The notes: generated by a model from the sequence alone, not told the origin. Positions 16,790-27,475 are shown, counted from the first letter of the stretch. The stretch: 64,000 bases of DNA from Erythrobacter litoralis (GCF_001719165.1 NZ_CP017057.1:2542001-2606000), one strand, 5' to 3'. Numbers and translations are program-made.

Positions 16790-18964
16790 TCAGCGCACGA
16801 TGTCCATTTCCTCGATCAGCCGCTCGGCGCCGTCGACCTTGTCCATGACCCACAGCATGTAGCGCGTGTCGACATGGATCGTGCGGGTCGTGCGCGGATC
16901 GAAATCCCAGTCGGAATTGACGCTCTCGAACGTCCCGTCGAACAGCAGGCCGACCAGTTCGGCGCGCGCGTTGAGCGTGGCCGAGCCGGAATTGCCGCCG
17001 GTGGAGTCGAGGTCGGACAGGAAATTGACCGGGACCGAGCCTATGCTTTCAAGCTTGTAGGGACCGTAATCGCGCGCCTCGATCGTATCGAGCAGGTCCT
17101 GCGGGGCGTTGAACGGGTCCTCGCCAGTGTCCTTCTCGGTGATCCCTTCGAGCGTGGTGAAGGGATAATAGGCCATCCCGTCCCTGGGCGATCCGCCCAG
17201 CACCTCGCCATAGGTGACGCGCAGGGTGGAATTGGCGTCGGGATAGGTCAGCACGCCGCTTTCGCGCTGCCAGCCGGTGATCGCCTCCATGTAGGCGGGA
17301 CGCAGCGCGAGCGCGAGTCCGGCGCGGGTCTTGCTTTCGGTTTCGAGCTGGAAGCCGTAATCGTAGAGCGCCACCGCGAGTTCGATGAACGGATCGTCCG
17401 AGGCTTCGAGCTGCTGCGGCGTCGCCTCCATCAGCGCAAGGCGCGTTTCGGCGTCGTCGAGCTCGGTCTCGGCGTAAAAACGGTCCAGCAGCGCGGGCAG
17501 GTCGGCCGGCGTCATGTCGGCGGTGATGCCGAGCGCCTCGTCGAGCACCGCTACGCGTTCGTCCACAGGCTGGGCGAGATAGCCCGTCAGGAAAAGCTCC
17601 CACTCGGCCTTGTCCACCGCCGGGTCGAAGCGCCGGTCAAGCGCCTGGAGGCCCTGGCGGAAGAAACCCATGTCACGTTCCTGGTAGCCGGATTCGCGCT
17701 GGGCGTCCTCCTTCTGGCGCTCCTTCGACAGGCGATAGAGGCGCTCGGCCACGCCCAGCAGCGCAGGCCGCGTCGCGTTGTTGTACCAGAAGTTCGTCCG
17801 GCTCGCCTGCGCGCTTTCCTCGGAGAGTTCGGCCAGTTCGGCGATCGCCTTGCCATATTCCACACGCGAGGGATCGGCCGCGATCCATGCCGCCAGAGCC
17901 TCTTCGCGCTCCCGCCGCCGTTCGACGAGGCCGACGCGGCGCGCGCCCTCGATCTGGCCGCGCAGGTTCTTCTCGAAATTGTTGAGCCCGGCGAGGCGCG
18001 ATTCGTATTTCACCCGCGCGTCCGTGCCTTGCGGAGCGGCTTCCTCGATGGTCGCGATCCAGTCGGTCAACAGGGTCTGGAAGGTCGGATAGGTCCAGCC
18101 GAAGGTGTTCTCGACCTCGGCCATCAGGGTATATCGGCTGGTCGAGCCGGGATAGCCCGCGGCCATCACGAAATCGCCTTCCTCGAGGCCCGCCGCGCTC
18201 ACTTTCAGGTGGTGTTCGGGCTCATAGGGGACGTTCTCCTCGGCATAGTCCGCTGCCGAACCGTCGGGCGCGACATAGGCGCGGTAGAACGCGAAGTCCC
18301 CCGTGTGGCGCGGCCACATCCAGTTGTCGATGTCCCCGCCATACTTGCCGATGGAATCGGCAGGCGCATAGACGAGCCGCACATCGCGCACTTCCAGACG
18401 CTTGATGAGCTTGTATTCGGCCCCGCCATAGAAGCTCGCGACCTGGCAGCGGAAGCCCGCATCCTCTTCGCATTCGGCGGTGATGTCCTTGGAGCGCTGC
18501 TGGACGAGTTCGTAGCGTTCATAGGGCTCCATGCCCTCGGTCCCGGCGCGCATGCGATCGGTCACGTCGGTGACCTGCGTCGTGACGTAGATACGCGATC
18601 CGGGCGCGGCGGGCAGTTCCTCCGCCAGAGCGTTCGCAAGGAAGCCGTTCTCGAGATAGTTGTTATCGGCGGTCGAATTGTACTGCACCGATCCGCGCGC
18701 GCAGTGATGGTTGGTCACAACCAGCCCGGTGGGCGAGACGAAGCTCGCCGAACACCCGCCCAGCGACACGATGGCGCCCATGGGGAACCCGGTGAGATCG
18801 GCGAGTTCCTCAGCCTCGATCTCGAGGCCGGCTTCCTCGAGCTGGCCGGCGATTTCCTGCAGCTGGTCGGGGGTGAACATGCCTTCCTTCGCCTGTGCAG
18901 GGGCGAAGAGCGGGGCGATGCTCGCCGAAGCAAGCAGGGTGGCGGCAAGAAGCTTGCGGGTCAT
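16790..18964 (-). CDS. S46 family dipeptidyl-peptidase (DPP7/DPP11-like)
   Basis: Periplasmic serine exopeptidase that removes N-terminal dipeptides, 724 residues. The signal peptide ends at PAQA near residue 25. A chymotrypsin-like fold is split by a helical insert. The catalytic His lies in VVTNHHCARG (H86/H87), and the nucleophile is Ser659 in GGNSGS, near the C-terminus as in the family. The acidic residue of the triad should be near 220-230. The residue that decides between acidic (DPP11) and hydrophobic (DPP7) specificity could not be placed by eye. The ATG at 18964 follows a weak AGAGAG. The gene stands 36 bases after gatB and could be in the same transcript. With the S9 and M16 peptidases it suggests growth on peptides. 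Confidence 0.93.
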   Translation of the reverse strand: MTRKLLAATLLASASIAPLFAPAQAKEGMFTPDQLQEIAGQLEEAGLEIEAEELADLTGFPMGAIVSLGGCSASFVSPTGLVVTNHHCARGSVQYNSTADNNYLENGFLANALAEELPAAPGSRIYVTTQVTDVTDRMRAGTEGMEPYERYELVQQRSKDITAECEEDAGFRCQVASFYGGAEYKLIKRLEVRDVRLVYAPADSIGKYGGDIDNWMWPRHTGDFAFYRAYVAPDGSAADYAEENVPYEPEHHLKVSAAGLEEGDFVMAAGYPGSTSRYTLMAEVENTFGWTYPTFQTLLTDWIATIEEAAPQGTDARVKYESRLAGLNNFEKNLRGQIEGARRVGLVERRREREEALAAWIAADPSRVEYGKAIAELAELSEESAQASRTNFWYNNATRPALLGVAERLYRLSKERQKEDAQRESGYQERDMGFFRQGLQALDRRFDPAVDKAEWELFLTGYLAQPVDERVAVLDEALGITADMTPADLPALLDRFYAETELDDAETRLALMEATPQQLEASDDPFIELAVALYDYGFQLETESKTRAGLALALRPAYMEAITGWQRESGVLTYPDANSTLRVTYGEVLGGSPRDGMAYYPFTTLEGITEKDTGEDPFNAPQDLLDTIEARDYGPYKLESIGSVPVNFLSDLDSTGGNSGSATLNARAELVGLLFDGTFESVNSDWDFDPRTTRTIHVDTRYMLWVMDKVDGAERLIEEMDIVR

Positions 18965-19000
18965 GTGGGGGTTCTCTCTCTTGGGTAAATCGGTGCCGGC

Positions 19001-20489
<1,489 letters not shown>

Positions 20490-20497
<8 letters not shown>

Positions 20498-20660
20498 CGC
20501 TTTTCTCTTTGTCCGAAATCAACTTGCCCGAACTGTCGAAGCGCGCTTCGCCATGGTCGACATTCTTGCGTACCCAATTTGCCACCATGAAAGTCAGCGG
20601 CACGGCGAGTATGATGCCGATCCCCACCACCGTCAGGGCGAACTCGTCGCTCACCACCAT
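20490..20660 (-). CDS. 56-residue single-pass membrane protein between gatA and gatB
   Basis: Short gene that bridges gatA and gatB: its start overlaps the gatA stop by 10 bases and its end overlaps the gatB start by 8. The frame fills exactly this space. The protein has a short N-terminus (MVVSDEF), one hydrophobic segment ([19 protein letters not shown]), a positively charged flank (WVRKNV) and a charged cytoplasmic tail ending KEKSDE. GGAG lies 2 bases before the ATG at 20660, which is tight; GTG codons at 20657 or 20654 have better spacing. I do not recognise the family. The double overlap argues for real translation. A role in the amidotransferase is not implied; it may simply ride in the operon. 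Confidence 0.7.
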
Positions 20661-22132
20661 TTCTCCGGCGCTGCAGTAAAGCCCGCCCGCTGTTCGATCG
20701 CGAGCCCCGCATCGAGCACACTCTGCTCGTCGAAAGGCTTGCCCACCAGCTGCAGCCCCAGCGGCAGGCCATCGGGGTTGAGCCCGGCGGGCACGCTCAT
20801 CGCCGGAAGCCCGGCAAGCGAGGCGGGGACCGCGAAGACGTCGTTCAGATACATCGTCAGCGGGTCTTCGTTCATCGAACCCAGCGGAAAGCTTGCCGTG
20901 GGCGTCGTCGGCGCGAGGATCAGGTCGACTTCGCCAAAGGCGCGCTCGAAATCGCGGGCGACCAGCGCACGGACCTTCTGCGCCTGGTTGTAATAGGCAT
21001 CGTAGAAGCCAGCCGAGAGCACATAGGTCCCGATCAAAATGCGCCGCTTGACCTCGTCGCCGAAGCCGGCCTCACGCGTTTCGGCGTACATATCCTGCAG
21101 CCCCGCGCCTTCCGGCAGTTCGCGCAGGCCGTAGCGCACGCCGTCATAGCGCGCGAGGTTCGAAGAGGCTTCGGCTGGCGCGATGATGTAATAGGCGGGC
21201 AGCGCGTATTTCGTGTGCGGCAGCGAGACATCGACGATCTCGGCCCCCGCGTCCTTGAGCCATGCCTTGCCCTGCTCCCATGCATCGAGGATCGCCTGAT
21301 CGGTCCCCTCGCGGCGATATTCCTCGGGGATGCCGATCTTCTTGCCGCGCAGGTCGCTGGAGAGCGCGCCTCCCCAGTCGGGCACCGGCATGTCGAGGCT
21401 CGTCGCGTCCTTCGAATCGAAACCGGCCATTGCGCCCAGCATGATCGCGCAATCCTCCACAGACCTTGCCATCGGCCCGGCCTGGTCGAGCGAGGAGGCG
21501 AAGGCGACCACGCCCCAGCGCGAGCAGCGGCCATAGGTCGGCTTGATTCCGCAGATGCCGGTGAAGGCGGCCGGTTGCCGGATCGAGCCGCCGGTGTCGG
21601 TCCCGGTCGCAGCCGGCGCGATCCGCGCGGCGACTGCGCTGGAGGACCCGCCCGACGAGCCGCCCGGGCTCATCGGCTGGTTCGAGCCCGCCTTGCGCCA
21701 CGGCGAGGCGACATTGCTGAAATGGCTGGTCTCGTTCGACGAACCCATCGCGAACTGATCGAGATTGAGCTTGCCGAGCATTCCCGCGCCCGCCTTCCAG
21801 AGGTTCTGGCTGACGGTGCTTTCATACTCGGGCCTGAAGCCTTCGAGGATGTGGCTCGCCGCGCTGGTCTGGACGCCGCGCGTGGCGAACAGGTCCTTCA
21901 TCCCGATCGGCACGCCCGCCATCGCGCCGAGCTCGTCCCCGGCGGCGCGCGCCTGGTCGACCTCGTCCGCCGCGGCGAGCGCGTGTCCGGGGGTGGTGAC
22001 GATGAAGGCGTTCAATTCGGCCGCCTCGGCGACCGCTGCGTTGAAGGCTTCCGCCACTTCGCGCGCGGTGAATTCTCCGACGCGCACGCCGTCGCGGATC
22101 GCCTTGATACCCAGTTGAGTGAGGTCGGTCAT
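20651..22132 (-). CDS. gatA: Aspartyl/glutamyl-tRNA(Asn/Gln) amidotransferase subunit A
   Basis: Glutaminase subunit of GatCAB, amidase signature family, 493 residues. The Ser-cisSer-Lys triad is visible: Lys79 in VPIGMKDL, the cis-Ser near 159 in [13 protein letters not shown], and the nucleophile Ser183 in [11 protein letters not shown]. It frees ammonia from glutamine and passes it to GatB. The start is the ATG at 22132, 2 bases after gatC; the open frame upstream is only antisense-like sequence over gatC. Its end overlaps ORF56. Confidence 0.98.
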   Translation of the reverse strand: MTDLTQLGIKAIRDGVRVGEFTAREVAEAFNAAVAEAAELNAFIVTTPGHALAAADEVDQARAAGDELGAMAGVPIGMKDLFATRGVQTSAASHILEGFRPEYESTVSQNLWKAGAGMLGKLNLDQFAMGSSNETSHFSNVASPWRKAGSNQPMSPGGSSGGSSSAVAARIAPAATGTDTGGSIRQPAAFTGICGIKPTYGRCSRWGVVAFASSLDQAGPMARSVEDCAIMLGAMAGFDSKDATSLDMPVPDWGGALSSDLRGKKIGIPEEYRREGTDQAILDAWEQGKAWLKDAGAEIVDVSLPHTKYALPAYYIIAPAEASSNLARYDGVRYGLRELPEGAGLQDMYAETREAGFGDEVKRRILIGTYVLSAGFYDAYYNQAQKVRALVARDFERAFGEVDLILAPTTPTASFPLGSMNEDPLTMYLNDVFAVPASLAGLPAMSVPAGLNPDGLPLGLQLVGKPFDEQSVLDAGLAIEQRAGFTAAPEKWW

Positions 22133-22134
22133 TT

Positions 22135-22437
22135 CTATTCGATCACCTTCGGCACGCCGAAAAAGCCGTGTTCGGCAACCGGCGCATTGGCGAGCACGTC
22201 CTCGCGGCGATTGCCGCCCGTAAGCGGATCGGCATCGACCTCGTCGGCGCGCAGGCGCAGCGTGTTGGGAATGACGGCGGTCATCGGCTCGACGCCTGTG
22301 ACATCGACCTCGCCGAGCTGTTCGACCCAGTCGAGGATCTGCGAGAGTTCGGGCGCCATCCGGTCGAGCTCTTCGTCGGTCATGCGGATGCGGGCGAGCG
22401 ACGCGATCTTGGCGACCTGTTCGCGGGTTACGGACAT
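22135..22437 (-). CDS. gatC: Aspartyl/glutamyl-tRNA(Asn/Gln) amidotransferase subunit C
   Basis: Small 100-residue subunit that wraps GatA and GatB. It has the usual helical N-terminus ([20 protein letters not shown]) and the conserved LRADEV and [10 protein letters not shown] end. GGGAGG lies 5 bases before the ATG at 22437. It starts 11 bases after the FKBP gene stop and ends 2 bases before gatA. Confidence 0.97.
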   Translation of the reverse strand: MSVTREQVAKIASLARIRMTDEELDRMAPELSQILDWVEQLGEVDVTGVEPMTAVIPNTLRLRADEVDADPLTGGNRREDVLANAPVAEHGFFGVPKVIE

Positions 22438-22448
22438 GAAGCCTCCCT

Positions 22449-23054
22449 TTACTCGCCTTCGGGCAGAACCGGCGGCGGACCCTGCGGCCCGGCGGCACCC
22501 GGAGGTCCGCCCATCTGCGACTGCATCATCGACTGCAGGATCGCCATGTCGCGCTCGTATTTCTCCTGGCTCATGATGTCGGTCACCTCGATCTCGAAGA
22601 TGAGATCAGCATTCGGCGGGATCGGCGATCCGGGCGGTGGCTGGTCGCCATAGGCCTGGTCGGCGGGGATGAAGAGCTCGTACTTCCCGCCTTTTCTCAT
22701 CTGCAGCAGGCCGTTGAAGAAGCCCGGGATCATCGCCCCTTCCTGCATTTCCCAGGGCGAGCCTTCCGGGAAGATCGAGCGCACGACATCGGCGATCTGC
22801 GGGGGGAGTTCCTGGGTCTGGTCGAAGACTTCGCCAGTGGAAGCGAGCTTGCCGGTGTATTTCACCCAGGCGACGTCGCCGACCGCGATCGTCGGGCCCT
22901 CACCTTCGACCAGCGTTTCGACGTCGAGGCCCTTGGGCATGGCGGCAAAGGCGAGCCCGCCGCCGATCAGCACGGCGAGTATCACGCCGAGCCACAGTTT
23001 CGTGAGCGAGCCCTTGGCGACAGGCTGGATGGGAACGCGGGTTACTTCGGCCAT
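22449..23054 (-). CDS. FKBP-type peptidyl-prolyl cis-trans isomerase, membrane-anchored
   Basis: Proline isomerase/chaperone, 201 residues. A transmembrane anchor (about 17-38, [20 protein letters not shown]) follows a short cytoplasmic N-terminus, so the FKBP domain (about 50-165) is periplasmic. Family marks are [17 protein letters not shown], the [18 protein letters not shown] core and [10 protein letters not shown]. The C-terminal tail is rich in Met, Gln, Gly and Pro ([21 protein letters not shown]) and probably disordered. AGGAAA is about 9 bases upstream of the ATG at 23054; the longer open frame upstream overlaps the rpsU terminator and is not coding. First gene of the gat operon. Confidence 0.93.
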   Translation of the reverse strand: MAEVTRVPIQPVAKGSLTKLWLGVILAVLIGGGLAFAAMPKGLDVETLVEGEGPTIAVGDVAWVKYTGKLASTGEVFDQTQELPPQIADVVRSIFPEGSPWEMQEGAMIPGFFNGLLQMRKGGKYELFIPADQAYGDQPPPGSPIPPNADLIFEIEVTDIMSQEKYERDMAILQSMMQSQMGGPPGAAGPQGPPPVLPEGE

Positions 23055-23090
23055 TGAGCGTGTTTCCTGGTGTCGAGAGGCGCGCCGCAC

Positions 23091-23121
23091 AAGCAAAAGG
23101 GCGCGGATGTTTGCCGCGCCC
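23091..23121 (-). terminator. Rho-independent terminator of rpsU
   Basis: An 8-bp perfect stem GGGCGCGG/CCGCGCCC (23099-23106 with 23114-23121) is followed on the minus strand by TTTTGCTT. It lies 113 bases past the rpsU stop and 37 bases before the FKBP start, so it separates rpsU from the gat operon. Confidence 0.85.
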
Positions 23122-23234
23122 TGATGGCTCAATCGGTTGGGGGATTCAAGCGCTACGCGAAGGCAGCGCGAGCGTCCGGAAAGCGCCACGCCCTGGCCCG
23201 GAGCGAAAGTCCGGGCACTGCGCGGCAAACGGGA

Positions 23235-23441
23235 TCACTTGCCCCCGTCGCGCTCCGCCCGCTTACGCTCGAGTTTGCGCGCGCGGCGCACGGCGGCGGC
23301 CTTTTCACGGGCACGCTTCTCGCTCGGCTTTTCGTAGTGACGGCGCAGCTTCATCTCGCGATAAACGCCCTCGCGCTGGAGCTTCTTCTTCAGAGCACGA
23401 AGGGCCTGGTCGACATTGTTATCGCGGACGATGATTTGCAT
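23235..23441 (-). CDS. rpsU: 30S ribosomal protein S21
   Basis: Small-subunit protein of 68 residues, highly basic. It starts [20 protein letters not shown] and continues with [19 protein letters not shown], the standard bS21 core, then an Arg/Lys-rich tail. It acts in translation initiation near the 3' end of 16S rRNA. Divergent from crcB across 223 bases, with its own terminator after a 113-base 3' region. Confidence 0.98.
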   Translation of the reverse strand: MQIIVRDNNVDQALRALKKKLQREGVYREMKLRRHYEKPSEKRAREKAAAVRRARKLERKRAERDGGK

Positions 23442-23664
23442 AAACGCTGACTACCTCTTTCAAACGCGCCGAGCCCGCCCGAATCGGCGGGAATGCGCAC
23501 AAATTGGACGCTAAAACGGGCGCGAATCCAGCAGGTTTCCCCCGGGACGCGCGCTTTCGATGACCCGTAATACCGCAGGAGCGGCGGAATTGCAAGGTTT
23601 CCTACAGGTAGTCCGCCGCATGCGCTAGGCATGGCGCGCGCTCGGCGCTAAGGGGGCGGGAGCG

Positions 23665-24078
23665 ATGCACGCGATTGCCCCCACTCCTCTCCTCGCCTCG
23701 CTGCTGGTCATGACCGGCGGCGCACTGGGCGCATTGGGCCGCTACCAGTTGGGGCGGGCGATCACCCATGCGCTGGGCCCGATGCAGATCGGGCAATTCC
23801 CCTGGGCGACGCTCGCCGCCAACGTGATCGGCTGCGGTGCGATGGGTCTCCTCTTCGGCTGGCTGGCGCGCAGCGGCGGGGGCAGCGAGGCGTTGCGCCT
23901 CCTGCTCGGCGTCGGCCTGCTAGGCGGATTCACCACTTTCAGCGCCTTCAGCCTCGAAATGCTGCTGCTGATGGAACGCGGCTCGGCGGGGCTGGCGCTT
24001 TTCTATGCCGGCTTCTCGGTCGCGGCGGGCCTCGGGGCGCTCTGGTTCGGGCTTGTCCTGATGCGGGGCATGGCATGA
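23665..24078 (+). CDS. crcB: Fluoride ion channel CrcB/FluC
   Basis: Dual-topology fluoride exporter of the inner membrane, 137 residues, with four hydrophobic segments. Family marks: GGALGALGRYQLGR near residue 18, the Asn of TLAANVIGC near 53, and GGFTTFSAFSLE near 87, which lines the fluoride path. A GGGAG ribosome site lies before the ATG at 23665. No fluoride riboswitch was recognised upstream. First gene of a six-gene overlapping operon; its stop overlaps the next start (ATGA). Confidence 0.96.
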   Translation: MHAIAPTPLLASLLVMTGGALGALGRYQLGRAITHALGPMQIGQFPWATLAANVIGCGAMGLLFGWLARSGGGSEALRLLLGVGLLGGFTTFSAFSLEMLLLMERGSAGLALFYAGFSVAAGLGALWFGLVLMRGMA

Positions 24079-25256
24079 GCGAACAGGACCGCAAAGGCCC
24101 CTCCGACGAGGTGCGCCAGTTCACCATTTCGCCGGACGATGACGGCATCCGCCTCGACCGCTGGTTCAAGCGCAACCTGCCGCGCGTCGGCTTCGCCACC
24201 GTCTCGCGCTGGGCGCGCACCGGGCAGATCCGGGTCGACGGCAAGCGCGCAAAGCCCGAGGACCGGCTCGCTGCCGGGCAGGTCCTGCGCGTGCCTCCGG
24301 GCGGCGAGGCGAAAGGCGGCAAGCCGCCGCCCAAGCGCCGCGAGCTGACCGAGGCCGAGATCGCCGAGGCGCGCGCCATGGTGATCCGCGAGACGCCCTC
24401 CGCGCTCGTGTTCAACAAGCCTCCTGGGCTCGCGACGCAGGGCGGCATCAAGACGACGAAGCACGTCGACGGCCTGCTCGACGCTTTCGTGGAAGGGGAC
24501 GAGCCGCGCCCGCGCCTCGTCCATCGGCTCGACAAGGACACGTCAGGCGTCCTGCTGGTGGCGAAGACGCCGGGCAGCGCGGCAAGCTATTCCAAGCGGT
24601 TCTCGGGCCGTTCGGCGCGCAAGATCTATTGGGCGCTCGTCGTCGGCGTGCCTGACGTGCGCGAAGGCACGATCGACGCCCCGCTCGCCAAGCAACCCGG
24701 GGCCGGCGGCGAGAAGATGCATGTCGACGAGGAGAACGGGCAGTCCGCGAAAACCCGCTACCGCGTGGTAGAACGCGCCGGGCAAAAGGCGGCCTGGGTC
24801 GAACTGGAACCGCTCACCGGGCGCACGCACCAGTTGCGCGTCCACATGGCGGCGATCGGTCATCCGATCGTGGGCGACGGCAAATATGGCGGACAGGACG
24901 CCTTCCTGACCGGAGCGATCAGCCGCAAGATGCACCTCCACGCCCGCCGGCTCATCATCGGCACGCCCGAAAGCAAGGGCAATGCGGGCGGCAAGCTCGA
25001 CGTGACGGCTGACCTGCCCGAACATTTCGCCGCGAGCATGGAATCGCTGGGCTTTGACCCCGCCCTGTCCGACGCCGCGCCGATCCGCGACGAACCGCCC
25101 GAACGCACGCCGGCCGAAAAGAAGCTCGCCGCCCGCCGCCATTTCAAGCAGGCGCGCAAGGAGACCCGCGCGCCCCGCCGCGCGCGCGGTGATGCGAAGA
25201 AGGCCGGTACTAAGGGCAGGAAGGGCAAGCCGAAGGGCACCGGAAAGGGGCGCTGA
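24075..25256 (+). CDS. rluC: 23S rRNA pseudouridine synthase, RluC family
   Basis: Modifies uridines in 23S rRNA; 393 residues. An S4 RNA-binding domain (about 20-75, RLDRWFKRNLPRVGFATVSR) is followed by the catalytic domain with HRLDKDTSG, where Asp153 is the catalytic residue, and LTGRTHQLRVH near 255. The C-terminal 60 residues are a Lys/Arg-rich tail (HFKQARKETRAPRRARGDAK and beyond) that typical RluC lacks. It is probably disordered and binds RNA (inference). The start overlaps crcB by 4 bases and the stop overlaps the next start by 1. A second synthase (RluD-like) is at 57.5 kb. RluC is the best guess among close paralogs. Confidence 0.9.
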   Translation: MSEQDRKGPSDEVRQFTISPDDDGIRLDRWFKRNLPRVGFATVSRWARTGQIRVDGKRAKPEDRLAAGQVLRVPPGGEAKGGKPPPKRRELTEAEIAEARAMVIRETPSALVFNKPPGLATQGGIKTTKHVDGLLDAFVEGDEPRPRLVHRLDKDTSGVLLVAKTPGSAASYSKRFSGRSARKIYWALVVGVPDVREGTIDAPLAKQPGAGGEKMHVDEENGQSAKTRYRVVERAGQKAAWVELEPLTGRTHQLRVHMAAIGHPIVGDGKYGGQDAFLTGAISRKMHLHARRLIIGTPESKGNAGGKLDVTADLPEHFAASMESLGFDPALSDAAPIRDEPPERTPAEKKLAARRHFKQARKETRAPRRARGDAKKAGTKGRKGKPKGTGKGR

Positions 25257-25855
25257 TGCATCCCGATCCCGCCTATCGAAGCGACGACCGCGTCCTGTCC
25301 GAGACCCTGATCGACGGGGCCTGCTTCGGCATGGTCTTCGCCCCCACCCCCCGCGGCCCGCGGGTCGCACACACGCCGCTGCTTCGCGCGGGCGAGGGCG
25401 CGGTGCGCTTCCATCTCGCCCGCAGCAACGACCTTTCCGACCATCTCGAAGGCGCGCGGGCGCTGATCGTGGTCAACGGGCCGGACGCCTATGTTTCGCC
25501 GCGCTGGTACGACAATCGCGACACGGTGCCGACCTGGGATTATGTCGCGCTCGAGATCGAGGGCACGGTCAGGCGCATGACGGACGGGGAGCTCGAGGCC
25601 TTCCTGCACGCCGCCATAGAAAAGCACGAGGCGCGGCTCGGCGGCGAAACATGGCAGGCGCAGGAATCGTCCGAGCGAACCTGGTCCGGCCTGTTCCGCG
25701 GGATCGTCGGTTTCGAGCTCGCGATCGAGGCGTCCCGGCCGACCGCCAAGCTGTCGCAGAGGAAACGCCCGGCCGAGCGCGCGCGCATCGCGGCAGGGCT
25801 GGAGGACGCGGGCGCCGCCGAACTGGCGCGGCTGGTGCGGGAGGGCACAGTGTGA
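25256..25855 (+). CDS. FMN-binding split-barrel protein, PaiB family
   Basis: A 199-residue protein of the PaiB / FMN_bind_2 family, called a negative transcriptional regulator in Bacillus; its real role in alphaproteobacteria is unknown. Marks: N-terminal HPDPAYRSDD, the FHLARSNDLSDHL barrel segment, YVSPRWY, VPTWDYVALEIEG, and the C-terminal GFELAIEASRPTAKLSQRKR, which carries the conserved K(L)SQ motif of the family. It probably binds FMN or heme as a dimer. TGATG overlap with the rluC stop, and a 4-base overlap with the next gene. Confidence 0.9.
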   Translation: MHPDPAYRSDDRVLSETLIDGACFGMVFAPTPRGPRVAHTPLLRAGEGAVRFHLARSNDLSDHLEGARALIVVNGPDAYVSPRWYDNRDTVPTWDYVALEIEGTVRRMTDGELEAFLHAAIEKHEARLGGETWQAQESSERTWSGLFRGIVGFELAIEASRPTAKLSQRKRPAERARIAAGLEDAGAAELARLVREGTV

Positions 25856-26535
25856 CTCGCCCTCGCACGAAATTGGCCGTGTTCGATTGCGACGGGACGC
25901 TTGTCGACGGGCAGGCCGATGTCTGCTGGGCGATGGAGCGCGCCTTCATCCGCGCCGGGCTCCTCCCGCCCGAGCCTGCCCTCGTGCGCCGAATGGTCGG
26001 GCTGAGCCTGACGGTCGCGGTGCGCGAACTCGCCCCTGGCCTTGACGAGGGAAAGGCGCGCGAAGTTACCGAGTTCTACAAGTCGAGCTTCCGTGCCCGG
26101 CGCGAGGAGGGCCTGCTCGACGAACCACTGTTCGACGGGATCGCCGAATTGCTCGCGCGGCTGCACGAAGCCGGATGGAGTCTCGCGGTGGCGACCGGCA
26201 AGTCGGATCGCGGGCTGGCCGCCTGCCTCGCGGTGCACGGCATCGCCGACCTGTTCGTCTCGCTCCAGACCGCCGACCGACATCCGTCAAAGCCGCATCC
26301 CGCCATGCTCGAAGCGGCGCTCTTCGAAGCGGGGGCACAGCCGGAGGAAGCGGTGATGATCGGCGATACCAGTTTCGACATGCAGATGGCCGCCGCAGCC
26401 CGAGTGCCGGCGATCGGGGTCGCGTGGGGCTATCACGACGCGTCCGAGCTCCTCGCCACGGGCGCGCGCGGGGTCGCTGGCACGGCCGCGGAGCTCGCCG
26501 AGTTGCTGGCCGAGTTGCTGGAACGCCCGTCGTGA
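25852..26535 (+). CDS. HAD-superfamily hydrolase, phosphoglycolate phosphatase-like
   Basis: Cytoplasmic phosphatase of 227 residues. Motif I is FDCDGTLVDG with the Asp nucleophile near residue 12. The cap domain covers about 20-85, motif II is VATGKSDRG, motif III holds the Lys in SKPHPAML, and motif IV is MIGDTSFDMQMA. The start is a GTG at 25852 that overlaps the previous stop (GTGA). The substrate is unknown; Gph-type HADs act on 2-phosphoglycolate, but the pairing with rRNA modification and ATP12 genes gives no clear hint. Confidence 0.92.
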   Translation: MTRPRTKLAVFDCDGTLVDGQADVCWAMERAFIRAGLLPPEPALVRRMVGLSLTVAVRELAPGLDEGKAREVTEFYKSSFRARREEGLLDEPLFDGIAELLARLHEAGWSLAVATGKSDRGLAACLAVHGIADLFVSLQTADRHPSKPHPAMLEAALFEAGAQPEEAVMIGDTSFDMQMAAAARVPAIGVAWGYHDASELLATGARGVAGTAAELAELLAELLERPS

Positions 26536-26771
26536 GCCCGCAGGAGGAAACCGCGCGGCGGCGCTACATCGCGATGAACGCGGTGCGGATCGGCGGCATA
26601 GCGGTGTTGCTGATCGGCCTGATGATCGCGCGAAAGGTAATCGGCGGGCCGTGGTGGCTGGGCGCCTTCCTTGCCGTTGCCGGGCTCCTTGCCTTCTTCT
26701 TCCTGCCCACGCTGATGGTGCGCCGCTGGAAACGCTCGGAAGACGAGGGCGGTCGGAGCCGCGGGGAATGA
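26532..26771 (+). CDS. Small two-pass membrane protein of unknown function
   Basis: A 79-residue protein with a charged N-terminus (SPQEETARRRYIAMN), two hydrophobic segments (about 17-34, VRIGGIAVLLIGLMIA, and about 41-63, WWLGAFLAVAGLLAFFFLPT) and a charged tail (RRWKRSEDEGGRSRGE). Likely an inner-membrane hairpin with both ends in the cytoplasm by the positive-inside rule. The start is a GTG overlapping the HAD stop (GTGA), and the stop overlaps the ATP12 start (ATGA), which supports translation. No family was recognised. Its place just before ATP12 suggests, but does not show, a link to ATP synthase assembly. Confidence 0.8.
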   Translation: MSPQEETARRRYIAMNAVRIGGIAVLLIGLMIARKVIGGPWWLGAFLAVAGLLAFFFLPTLMVRRWKRSEDEGGRSRGE

Positions 26772-27475
26772 AGCGTTTCTACGACAAGGTATCCCTCGCC
26801 CAGGCGCAGGGCGGCTGGCAGGTCACGCTCGACACGCGACCCATCCGCACCCAGCAGGGCAGGCCCCAGATCGTCCCGAGCGAGCCGCTCGCGCAGGCGC
26901 TCGCGGCGGAATGGGACGGCGCGGGCGAGAGAATCGATCCAAAGGCCTTTCCGCTGCGCGACATGGCCGACTACGCGATCGACGTGGTCGCGCCCTCGCC
27001 GCAAGCGGTCGCGGGCAAGCTCCTCGCCTACGGAGAGACCGACACGCTGTGCTACCGCGCCGAGCCGGACGAGCCTCTGTTCGAGCGGCAGGAGCAGGTC
27101 TGGGAACCGCTTCTTTCCGCCTTCGAACGCCGCGAGGGCGCGGTGCTGGTGCGGGTGAGCGGGGTCGTTCACCGCCCGCAGGACCCGAAGCAGATGGAGC
27201 GACTGCACACCCGGATGCTCGAGGAAAACCCGTTCCGTCTTGCCGCGCTCGAAGCCATGGCGTCGCTTTCCGCTTCGCTCGTCATCGGGCTTTCGGCGCT
27301 CGGCGAGGAGAGCGCCGACGAGGATACGGCGCGCGGTTTGTGGCAGGCGGCGAGCCTTGAGGAGGAATGGCAGGCGCAATTGTGGGGCCGCGATTACGAG
27401 GCGGAGGCACGGCGGGCGCGGCGCGAGGCCGATTTTCTTGCCGCCTGGCGCTTTGCGAGGCTCGCAGCGGGTTAA
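26768..27475 (+). CDS. ATP12-family chaperone for F1-ATPase assembly
   Basis: A 235-residue homolog of mitochondrial Atp12, which binds the F1 alpha subunit during assembly. Family marks: KRFYDKVSLAQAQGGWQVTL at the N-terminus, the PIRTQQGRP stretch, AAEWD(G)AGERIDPKAFPL, the RDMADYAIDVV segment, DTLCYRAEPDEPLFERQ, and the helical C-terminus with WGRDYEAEARRARREADFLA. The ATG overlaps the previous stop. Last gene of the crcB operon, convergent with the Mla operon 10 bases away. The protein is typical of alphaproteobacteria and mitochondria. Confidence 0.95.
   Translation: MKRFYDKVSLAQAQGGWQVTLDTRPIRTQQGRPQIVPSEPLAQALAAEWDGAGERIDPKAFPLRDMADYAIDVVAPSPQAVAGKLLAYGETDTLCYRAEPDEPLFERQEQVWEPLLSAFERREGAVLVRVSGVVHRPQDPKQMERLHTRMLEENPFRLAALEAMASLSASLVIGLSALGEESADEDTARGLWQAASLEEEWQAQLWGRDYEAEARRARREADFLAAWRFARLAAG

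Noticed and set aside
16733..18988. 751-codon plus-strand frame over the S46 peptidase gene
   Set aside because: Mirror frame of a gene with signal peptide and catalytic motifs; composition is Arg/Gly/Ala-rich without motifs.
23442..23664. Possible fluoride riboswitch before crcB
   Set aside because: Looked for the conserved aptamer core upstream of the start and saw no convincing match.
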